A stretch of 24,917 bases of DNA from positions 1 to 24,917 of the IMG/VR virus record IMGVR_UViG_3300020165_000142. The stretch is one strand, 5' to 3'. Source of the stretch: a virus. Of this stretch, positions 18,286-24,917 are shown piece by piece. Made by a program: the position numbers and the translations under genes. Every line of letters begins with the position of its first letter. Position 1 is the first letter of the stretch. Below the pieces are notes generated by a model, which searched no databases, had not been told where the DNA came from, and was given only the letters and a program-made list of their open reading frames with translations.

Positions 18286-19746
18286 ATGAATGAAAATTAT
18301 TTTATGGGGCAAGATGGATTTGCTTGGTTTGTTGGTGTTGTAGAAGATAGAGATGACCCTGATAAACTTGGTAGAGTTCGTGTTCGTTGTTTAGGATACC
18401 ATACAGAAGATTTAAATAAGATACCAACTGAAACTTTGCCATGGGCAGAAGTTATGCACCCGATTACGAATCCATCAATGAATGGTATGGGAAATACTCC
18501 ACCATTCATGGTTGAGGGAACATGGGTAATTGGATTTTTTAAAGATGCTATTCAGAAACAAGAACCTATTATTATGGGTACATTGCCTGGATATAATAAA
18601 AATAATGTAGATACAACAAAAGGATTTTCTGACCCAAAAGGAATTTATCCTAAAGTCATAGGAGATAATGATACCAATTCATTAGCAAGGGGTGCTATTG
18701 GAGAAACACACCAATCTCTTTATAATAGAAGAATTACTAGACTTACTAGTCTTCCAATTGCTACAAAACCTTTTCTTGAAACAATAGAAGATTATGCTGA
18801 AGCAGAAACACGTAGCACATTTGACGAACCTAATCCAAAATCCAATAGTGCTACAATATATCCATATAATCATGTGCATGAAAGTGAAAGTGGACATGTC
18901 CATGAAATAGATGATAGTCCAGGCGGTGAGAGATTACTTAAATATCATAGAGTAGGAACATTTGAAGAAATACACCCAGATGGAACTGTCGTAACCAAGA
19001 TTGTAAAAGATAATTATCAGATAACAGCAGGGAATGATTTTTGTTACATCAAGGGTAATGTTAATCTCACAGTCGAAGGCGATGTTAGAAAGTTAATCAA
19101 AGGCGATTATGTGTTAGAAGTAGAAGGAGATTATACTGAGAAACTTCATAAAAATAAATATGTAAAAATTGGTACTGGAGAATCTGGTGGAAATCTTGGA
19201 CAAGAAATAAGAGGAAATGTATCAGAAAATATTAGTGAAGATTACATAACTAGAATTGGTGAGAATTATATACAAACAATAGAAAAAGATTTAACTAGCA
19301 ATATTAACGGAGCATATGATATATCAATCATGGGAGATTCTAGTTCATTTGTTATGGGCGATATGACTTCAACATCATTTGGAAGTTATCTTCAAACATC
19401 TATCGGGGCAATAAGTATGAAATCTGGAGATGTAATGAATATAAAAGCTGCTGATAATTTAACTATTGAAACTGAAGCGAATGAAACACATACGGTAGCG
19501 GGAACTTTAACTGAAACAATTACTGGTGCAATTACAGAAACTTATAATTCATCATTAACAACAGCAATTACTGGTGCTACTATACAACAATATAAGAGTA
19601 CTTCAGCATTTTATTTTGAAGGTGTTAAAAGTGAAAGAGTTGAAGAAAATACAAAAACCACTAGAGTAACAGGTAAAACAGACTTTACTACTACAACAAC
19701 TAGAACAGGTACAGATAACAGTACAGTACATGTTGCAGGATTATAG
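18286..19746 (+). CDS. gp5: baseplate central spike protein gp5 (lysozyme-less type)
   Basis: This is a 486-residue protein. The N-terminal about 110 residues form the gp5/VgrG OB-fold: FAWFVGVVEDRDDPDKLGRV at 12-31, then LPWAEVM and EGTWVIGFF, then PIIMGTLPGY. Residues about 196-222 (HVHESESGHVHEIDDSPGGER) are a conserved His-rich turn leading into the needle. From about 256 to 400 the sequence repeats short GD/GN/GEN-spaced strands typical of the triple-stranded beta-helix that pierces the outer membrane. The T4 lysozyme domain is missing, since the linker between OB-fold and needle is too short, as in related marine phages. It assembles at the baseplate hub, and its late promoter is at 18082. 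Confidence 0.9.
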   Translation: MNENYFMGQDGFAWFVGVVEDRDDPDKLGRVRVRCLGYHTEDLNKIPTETLPWAEVMHPITNPSMNGMGNTPPFMVEGTWVIGFFKDAIQKQEPIIMGTLPGYNKNNVDTTKGFSDPKGIYPKVIGDNDTNSLARGAIGETHQSLYNRRITRLTSLPIATKPFLETIEDYAEAETRSTFDEPNPKSNSATIYPYNHVHESESGHVHEIDDSPGGERLLKYHRVGTFEEIHPDGTVVTKIVKDNYQITAGNDFCYIKGNVNLTVEGDVRKLIKGDYVLEVEGDYTEKLHKNKYVKIGTGESGGNLGQEIRGNVSENISEDYITRIGENYIQTIEKDLTSNINGAYDISIMGDSSSFVMGDMTSTSFGSYLQTSIGAISMKSGDVMNIKAADNLTIETEANETHTVAGTLTETITGAITETYNSSLTTAITGATIQQYKSTSAFYFEGVKSERVEENTKTTRVTGKTDFTTTTTRTGTDNSTVHVAGL

Positions 19747-19758
19747 GAGAAAATATAA

Positions 19759-20976
19759 ATGGCATTTCCTACATTTAAACAAAAACTTCCAAAACCACAA
19801 TTTGGTGGTATTAATGAATCTATAAAACTCGTAACAGAAAAACGAGAAGATATAAAAAAATTATTATTAGAAAATGCAGAATCGTCTGCATCAACTGTGA
19901 AAAGTCTTGCTAGTACAAGTATGTTAACTTTAAAAAATACTGTAGCGGGTTTAATGCCAGAAGTTCCAGATACACCTACAACATCTTTACAAGGTGAACT
20001 GTCATCTTTAATCAGTTTGAATTTATCTAATCCAACTGCAGGTGTAAAAAAATTATCTTCTCTTGAAAGTAGTTTTGGTACTGCATTATCTGGAAAGGGA
20101 AAGGATTTAACATCTATTATTTCAGATATACAATCAAGTGTAGATGTATCAAGTCTTACTTCTTTCGACCAAGCAGGATTAACAAAAAATCTTGTAAAGA
20201 ATATTCCTAATTTTGAAATATCTGGTGGAAGTTCAGTTGTACTTGAAAAAGCTGTAAAGACATTAACAGCACAACTAAATGCTGTGAAAGAAGATTTATC
20301 TGAAATAAGTGAAGATACAATAAATCAAAATATAGGTAATGATACTATAATTGCTGACGCAATCGTAACACTAGATAAATCAAAAGAGGAATTTTCGAAA
20401 CAAATAGCTAAAGTAGAAATTAAAAGAAGTGCAAATGGTACGATATATACTGATGATATAAAATCAGAATTAGAAGTTATAGATGGGGAGATTTTTAACA
20501 CTTTATTAAAAGATGGTAATTTTTCTACTCACCCAGCGATAACAAAAGATAAATTTGAAAATGTAAGACAGAAAACAACATCTACTGATGCCTTTGTCGC
20601 AAAGATAAAGAAAGAACAGAATATTGATATTAATAAAGAACAAATAGATTTCCAATTTGAATTTAATTTTCCATTTGATGATTTTAGAGAAGCTTCTGAT
20701 TTGACACACACGATAATTAAAAAGTTTGCAAAAAACGTCAACAATATCAGGGAGCGTTCAGGAATACACGATACAGAATATTCTGGTGATAGAAAAAGAT
20801 TATTGAATTCAATAAAAGATGTTAAAGTAAAAAAACAAGCAACAGAAGAAGAATATAAGAAAGAAGGCAAATGGACTGAAAAAATAATAGAGGATTGGCA
20901 AAGATATATGATACCTGTTGTTCGATTGTCAAGAACGGAATACGCTAGAATCAAAAAAAGATATATGGGGAATTAA
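19759..20976 (+). CDS. probable virion protein between gp5 and gp25, unknown function
   Basis: This is a 405-residue protein with AGGAG at 19745-19749 nine bases before the ATG. It is soluble, with no cysteine or membrane helix, rich in Ser, Lys, Leu and Thr. Residues about 1-60 and 150-220 are probable helices with heptads. The C-terminal 80 residues are strongly charged and end in WQRYMIPVVRLSRTEYARIKKRYMGN. Its place in the baseplate operon, directly after gp5, suggests a hub or baseplate component, or a chaperone for it. I recognise no T4 counterpart by sequence. gp27, gp29 and gp53 would be the candidates by position, but the sequence does not support any of them. Confidence 0.65.
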   Translation: MAFPTFKQKLPKPQFGGINESIKLVTEKREDIKKLLLENAESSASTVKSLASTSMLTLKNTVAGLMPEVPDTPTTSLQGELSSLISLNLSNPTAGVKKLSSLESSFGTALSGKGKDLTSIISDIQSSVDVSSLTSFDQAGLTKNLVKNIPNFEISGGSSVVLEKAVKTLTAQLNAVKEDLSEISEDTINQNIGNDTIIADAIVTLDKSKEEFSKQIAKVEIKRSANGTIYTDDIKSELEVIDGEIFNTLLKDGNFSTHPAITKDKFENVRQKTTSTDAFVAKIKKEQNIDINKEQIDFQFEFNFPFDDFREASDLTHTIIKKFAKNVNNIRERSGIHDTEYSGDRKRLLNSIKDVKVKKQATEEEYKKEGKWTEKIIEDWQRYMIPVVRLSRTEYARIKKRYMGN

Positions 20977-20998
20977 TCTCATGTGTAGGGATATATCA

Positions 20999-21337
20999 AT
21001 GTCAGAATTTTATAAACCTTTAAATGAAGGATTAACAATAAAAGAAAGTGGAATACACGGAATTGGGATATTTGCTACGAATGATATACCAAAAGGAACT
21101 AGATTGGGATTATCTCATATGCTTGTTGATACAGAAATATTCCGAACACCATTAGGTGGTTTTTATAATCATTCCATGTCACCAAATACAAAAAAGACAC
21201 AAGAAGGACATAAATGGTTTCTTGATGTTATTGAAGATATCAAAATTGGTGATGAAATACTTGTTACCTATACTTTATATAAAGTCGAAGATATTAATAA
21301 ACTTTCTATTATAAGTCAATTTATGCAAGAGGATTAA
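20999..21337 (+). CDS. SET-domain protein (probable protein-lysine methyltransferase)
   Basis: I place the start at ATG 20999 because AGGG at 20987-20990 lies eight bases before it. The frame is open back to 20918, but that would overlap the previous gene. The 112-residue product shows the SET-domain series in order: GIHGIGIFATNDIPKG (18-33, AdoMet-binding GxG), NHSMSPN (57-63, the NHS knot) and GDEILVTY (84-91, with the catalytic Tyr91). SET enzymes move a methyl from AdoMet to lysine. No pre-SET or post-SET zinc cysteines are present, so it is a minimal form of the kind seen in some bacteria and viruses. It sits in the baseplate operon under late control, so a virion or host protein may be the substrate. 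Confidence 0.82.
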   Translation: MSEFYKPLNEGLTIKESGIHGIGIFATNDIPKGTRLGLSHMLVDTEIFRTPLGGFYNHSMSPNTKKTQEGHKWFLDVIEDIKIGDEILVTYTLYKVEDINKLSIISQFMQED

Positions 21338-21353
21338 ATTTAGACATTATTGT

Positions 21354-21361
21354 TATAAATA
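21354..21361 (+). promoter_or_regulatory. T4-type late promoter TATAAATA
   Basis: Perfect late consensus 22 bp before the gp25 ATG at 21384, with AGGAG at 21367-21371. It gives the gp25, gp6 and gp7-position genes their own late transcript, separate from gp5. Confidence 0.88.
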
Positions 21362-21383
21362 GACATAGGAGTTCTGCAACAAC

Positions 21384-21839
21384 ATGGCAAACTATACAAC
21401 ATTTATAAAGGGTGGACATACTGATTCACAAGCGACTAATGAATCAACTCGTAGTGCAAAGATTTATAAAGATTTAAATCTGTTTTTTCAAAAAAATAGT
21501 TCTGATAAAGATATAAATAAAGTCACAGATGTTCAAGCAGTTAAAAGGTCAATTCGCAATCTTGTATTAACTAATCATTATGAAAGACCTTTTCACCCAG
21601 AAATTGGTTCTAACATATTAGGAACATTATTTGAACCAATGACACCATCAAGTGCAATATTATTAACCAAACAAATAGAAGAAGTAATACAAAACTTTGA
21701 ACCCAGAGCAAGATTAACTGGTGTTAGAGCATTAGAAGATTTAGATAGAAACGCATATAATTGTACTGTAGAATTTTATGTTGTTAATGCACCAACCGAA
21801 TTAGAAACTTTAGATTTAATGTTAGAGAGAATAAGATAA
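21384..21839 (+). CDS. gp25: baseplate wedge protein gp25
   Basis: This 151-residue protein matches the small gp25/lysozyme-like wedge protein found in all contractile tails. AVKRSIRNLVLTNHYERPFHPEIGSNI (about 52-77) contains the family core, with the conserved ERPFHPEIGS. The C-terminal half is an EPRARLTGV strand, then VEFYVVN. In T4, gp25 forms the wedge core with gp6 and gp53 and contacts the sheath initiator. The stop is one base before gp6, so they are co-translated. Length and order (gp25 then gp6) are as expected. Confidence 0.93.
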   Translation: MANYTTFIKGGHTDSQATNESTRSAKIYKDLNLFFQKNSSDKDINKVTDVQAVKRSIRNLVLTNHYERPFHPEIGSNILGTLFEPMTPSSAILLTKQIEEVIQNFEPRARLTGVRALEDLDRNAYNCTVEFYVVNAPTELETLDLMLERIR

Positions 21840-21840
21840 A

Positions 21841-23718
21841 ATGGCTACAAACGATAAAAGATTAACGGTAACAGAATTTGATTTTGATGAGGTCAAAGCA
21901 AATTTAAAAACCTTTTTAAAAGCACAAAACGAATTTACGGATTATGATTTTGAGGGTTCTGGTATGTCAGTCCTGTTAGATTTGTTGGCATATAATACTC
22001 ACTATCTCGGATTTAATATGAATATGTTAGCAAATGAAATGTTTCTTGATAGTGCTTCTCTTCGTTCAAGTATAGTTTCTCATGCAAAAATGTTGGGATA
22101 TACACCATCATCTGTTTCAGCACCTATTGCAACAATAGATGTTACTTTAAATAATAGTGGACTTTCAAGTGCGACAATAAGTGCTGGCACAAAATTTTCT
22201 ACAAGTGTAAATAATACAACATATAATTTTGTAACTGTATCTGATATAACTACACTATCAACTGATGGAATATTAAGATTTAATGATTTAAAAATTTATG
22301 AAGGTACTTATGTAAATACAAAATATATTGTTGATACAGCTAATGTTGACCAAAGATTTGTTATAACAAGTAATTTAGTAGATACAGATACTCTTACGGT
22401 TAAAGTTCAAACTTCTGCAACAGATACAACTACATCTACATATACACGAGCAACAGATATTACATCAGTAAGTGATACTGCAACTAATTATTTTCTAAAA
22501 GAAGTAGAAGATGGAAAATTTGAAGTTTACTTTGGCGATGGTGTAATCGGTAAAGCACTATCAAATGGAAATGTTGTTATACTTTCATATGTTGTAACAA
22601 ACACAAATGAAGCAAATGGTGCTTCATCATTTAGTAATACTGGTGCTATTAGTGGAGTAACTGATGTAACAGTTACAACTGTATCAAATGCAAATGGTGG
22701 TGGAGATGCAGAAAGTCTTGCATCAATAAAATATAATGCACCACTTGATTATTCCTCACAAGGTCGTGCTGTAACGGCAGAAGATTACAAACTTCATGTA
22801 AAGACACTATTTCCTAATGCACAAGCAATTCAATGTTGGGGTGGAGAAGAAGGAAGTGATGTTGATTCAACTGCTGTATATGGTAAGATTTATATTACAA
22901 TTAAACAGATAAGTGGAGATAACTTAACTACTACGCAAAAGACCGATATAGAAAATGGATTAAAAACTTATAAAGTTGCATCTACAACTCCAGTAGTTAT
23001 CGACCCAATTATAACATCTCTTTTTCTTACAACGAATTTTAAATATGATTCTACTGCAACAACAAAATCATTAGACACATTAAAATCAGATATAACTACT
23101 ACACTTACTAATTATAATACAAATACATTAACAAAATTTAATGGTGTGTTTAGACATTCAGAAGTTACAGGACTTATAGATAATACACATCCATCTGTTT
23201 TATCGAATATAACAACAATTAAAATTGCACAAAAATTTACACCAATATTATCTGCTGCAACAAATTATGTAGTTTATTTTAATAACAAATTATATAATCC
23301 ACATAGTGAACACAATAAAAGTGGTGGTGGTATTTTAACTTCTACTGGATTTAAAATTTCTGGAGATACAACAAATGAATATTTCTTTGATGATGATGGT
23401 GCTGGAAATGTAAGAAGATATTATTTTGTAGGAACAACTAGAACTTATAGTGATAACGAAGCAGGAACAATAGATTACGATACTGGTAAAGTTAGTATTA
23501 ATTCTGTTAATATTACAACTGTAAGTAATGTTGATAATGTAACAAGTACACAAATAAGATTAGTTGTACTTCCAAATTCATATGATATTGTTTCAGTAAG
23601 AAATAATTTACTTGAAATTGATTTTGCAAATTCAACAATCAATGGTGGGATTGATAGTATTGCATCTGGTAGTTCTGCTGCTGGAAGTACATATTCAACT
23701 ACATCTTCATATAGTTAA
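21841..23718 (+). CDS. gp6: baseplate wedge protein gp6
   Basis: This 625-residue protein begins LTVTEFDFDEVKANLKTFLK and carries the gp6/gpJ-like signature at about 41-95: SGMSVLLDLLAYNTHYLGF, then MLANEMFLDSASLRSSI and MLGYTP. A GDGVIGKALSNG motif near residue 230 and the beta-rich segments that follow are shared with gpJ-type baseplate proteins. Gp6 dimers form the ring of the baseplate inner core in T4. The C-terminus is Ser/Gly/Thr-rich. The ATG follows the gp25 stop by one base, and the next gene starts eight bases after its stop. Confidence 0.92.
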   Translation: MATNDKRLTVTEFDFDEVKANLKTFLKAQNEFTDYDFEGSGMSVLLDLLAYNTHYLGFNMNMLANEMFLDSASLRSSIVSHAKMLGYTPSSVSAPIATIDVTLNNSGLSSATISAGTKFSTSVNNTTYNFVTVSDITTLSTDGILRFNDLKIYEGTYVNTKYIVDTANVDQRFVITSNLVDTDTLTVKVQTSATDTTTSTYTRATDITSVSDTATNYFLKEVEDGKFEVYFGDGVIGKALSNGNVVILSYVVTNTNEANGASSFSNTGAISGVTDVTVTTVSNANGGGDAESLASIKYNAPLDYSSQGRAVTAEDYKLHVKTLFPNAQAIQCWGGEEGSDVDSTAVYGKIYITIKQISGDNLTTTQKTDIENGLKTYKVASTTPVVIDPIITSLFLTTNFKYDSTATTKSLDTLKSDITTTLTNYNTNTLTKFNGVFRHSEVTGLIDNTHPSVLSNITTIKIAQKFTPILSAATNYVVYFNNKLYNPHSEHNKSGGGILTSTGFKISGDTTNEYFFDDDGAGNVRRYYFVGTTRTYSDNEAGTIDYDTGKVSINSVNITTVSNVDNVTSTQIRLVVLPNSYDIVSVRNNLLEIDFANSTINGGIDSIASGSSAAGSTYSTTSSYS

Positions 23719-23726
23719 TAAATGAA

Positions 23727-24917
23727 ATGGGAAAAAATGAATCTACTTTAAAAACAAAAGTTTCTCCTCTTATAGAAGGACAGTCGCCTGATTTCGTTCA
23801 AGCAGACCATGCTGTATTCATAAAATTTGTAAGAGATTATTATAAATTTTTAGAAGCAGGTGAATTAATTTTAAGTGGAACTATTAATAATCTTGCTCAA
23901 GAAACAGATAGTAGTAATTATATTTTAGCTGAAACTGGTGATAGAATAGTAGATGAAGCTTCAACTATTGTTTTTACATCAGGAGAAACAATTACAGGTG
24001 GAACTAGTAAAGCAACTGCAACTGTTTTAGTAAGTGATATAAGTGATGGAACAAAAAGATTATTTATTTCTGCACAACAAAAATTTAAAACTGGTGAAAC
24101 GATTACAGGTGGAACATCTGGTTCTCAAGGAACAATTGTTCAGTATCGTGGAAATCCAGTACAAAACATTCAACAACTTTTAGAATACGCAGATTCAGAT
24201 AATACGATATATGATTTTCTTGATAACATGAGAGATTCTTTCATGAAATCTATTCCTTATAATCTTGCTGATGATGTTGATAAAAGAAAATTAATTCAAA
24301 ACATAAAACAATTATATAAAGCAAAAGGTACAACAAGAGGACATCAACTCTTAATGCGTTTATTATTTGATGAAAATTCGGAAGTAAATTATCCTAGTGA
24401 AAAAATGTTGAGAGTTTCTGATAGTGGATGGTTAGTAAAAGATATTTTACGTGTAACTATTTCTAGTACAGTTGAGTCAAGTGAATTTGAAGGACAAAAA
24501 ATAACTGGTGTTGAATCAGAAGCAACATCAATTGTAGAAACTACACAAACTCTCGTTGAGGGTGGTGTTACATTTTCAGAATTTGATTTAGATAATGACC
24601 AAACTGTAGGAACATTTACAATTGGAGAACAAGTTACTGCGATTTCAAATTCAACCGATTTAATAATTAGAGCAACAGTAAAATCAATTGTAACTGGTGG
24701 TACGATATCTGATAGAGGAAGTTATTATACAGACGACCAAACTGTTCATATACCAACAGGAAATTCTGCTGGAAATGGTGAAGCAACTGCGAAGGTTGAC
24801 GCAATATCTTTAGGAGAAGTTGACGGATTTATAGTTGATGATGCTGGAACTGGATATGTAGTTGGGGACGCACTTGTTTTTAATAATACAGGAGCAGGTG
24901 GTTCTAGTGTTGCTGCT
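23727..24917 (+). CDS. baseplate wedge protein at the gp7 position (partial, runs off window)
   Basis: The frame is open from ATG 23727 to the window end, 397 codons without a stop. An ATG five bases earlier (23722) is in a frame that stops at once. The start has no clear ribosome site, so coupling to gp6 is likely. The N-terminus (SPLIEGQSPDFVQADHAVFIKFVRDYYKFLEAG) and a segment at about 162-225 (DNMRDSFMKSIPYNL, KRKLIQNIKQLYKAKGT, LMRLLFDENSEVNYP) match large structural proteins that follow gp6 in marine T4-like phages. The remainder is beta-rich with ETITGG repeats. By position it is the gp7 wedge protein, but similarity to T4 gp7 itself cannot be claimed from sequence alone. Confidence 0.72.
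   Translation, partial: MGKNESTLKTKVSPLIEGQSPDFVQADHAVFIKFVRDYYKFLEAGELILSGTINNLAQETDSSNYILAETGDRIVDEASTIVFTSGETITGGTSKATATVLVSDISDGTKRLFISAQQKFKTGETITGGTSGSQGTIVQYRGNPVQNIQQLLEYADSDNTIYDFLDNMRDSFMKSIPYNLADDVDKRKLIQNIKQLYKAKGTTRGHQLLMRLLFDENSEVNYPSEKMLRVSDSGWLVKDILRVTISSTVESSEFEGQKITGVESEATSIVETTQTLVEGGVTFSEFDLDNDQTVGTFTIGEQVTAISNSTDLIIRATVKSIVTGGTISDRGSYYTDDQTVHIPTGNSAGNGEATAKVDAISLGEVDGFIVDDAGTGYVVGDALVFNNTGAGGSSVAA

Noticed and set aside
20918-20998. Longer N-terminus for the SET protein
   Set aside because: It would overlap the end of the preceding gene by 59 bases in another frame. The added residues match no SET pattern, and a better ribosome site precedes ATG 20999.

Overview
The window looks like part of the genome of a T4-like marine myovirus (contractile tail) with low-GC DNA. 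The evidence is a baseplate gene order of gp5 (spike), gp25 and gp6 (wedge) followed by a gp7-position wedge protein, three perfect T4-type late promoters (TATAAATA), very large repetitive tail fibres, and small phage genes packed end to end or overlapping by 1-4 bases. AT-rich DNA and A/T-biased codons fit a phage of a low-GC marine bacterium such as a SAR11-type host. The host is inferred; nothing in the sequence proves it.

Region 1 (1-6600) is a compact block of non-structural genes: the tail of an upstream gene, a single-pass membrane protein, an A-type Fe-S carrier (HesB/IscA-like), an HNH endonuclease on the minus strand flanked by a 20-bp direct repeat, a conserved marine-phage protein of unknown function, a ParB-like-domain protein, a run of tiny genes, a HIT-family hydrolase, a zinc-ribbon protein, a beta-class DNA methyltransferase and two acidic or Cys-rich small proteins. 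Several transcription units here start from near-identical promoters (TTGACA, 16-17 bp spacer, extended -10 TGNTATAAT or TGNTATACT). Several of these promoters sit so close to the start codon that the mRNA should be leaderless or nearly so.

Region 2 (6601-14289) is the host-recognition cassette. A late promoter leads into two small structural proteins, a 620-residue fibre, a 1627-residue fibre built from shuffled repeat modules and ending in a probable carbohydrate-binding tip, and a 52-residue fibre-associated protein. The two fibres share modules, which implies duplication and recombination.

Region 3 (14290-18006) holds a four-helix membrane protein with a coiled coil, a small very basic protein and, on the minus strand, a self-contained cassette: an 828-residue protein with an HExxH motif, an acidic Ser/Asp linker and a VWA (MIDAS) domain, with its own early-type promoter and a rho-independent terminator. 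Its layout resembles the CobT subunit of cobaltochelatase-type AAA+/VWA machines.

Region 4 (18007-24917) is the baseplate block. One late promoter precedes a Cys-rich 56-residue protein, gp5, an unknown likely virion protein and a SET-domain protein. A second late promoter precedes gp25, gp6 and the gp7-position protein, which runs off the window. The two promoter classes divide the window into host-polymerase-type (early) and T4-late-type expression. I saw no tRNA, CRISPR array, integrase or insertion sequence.
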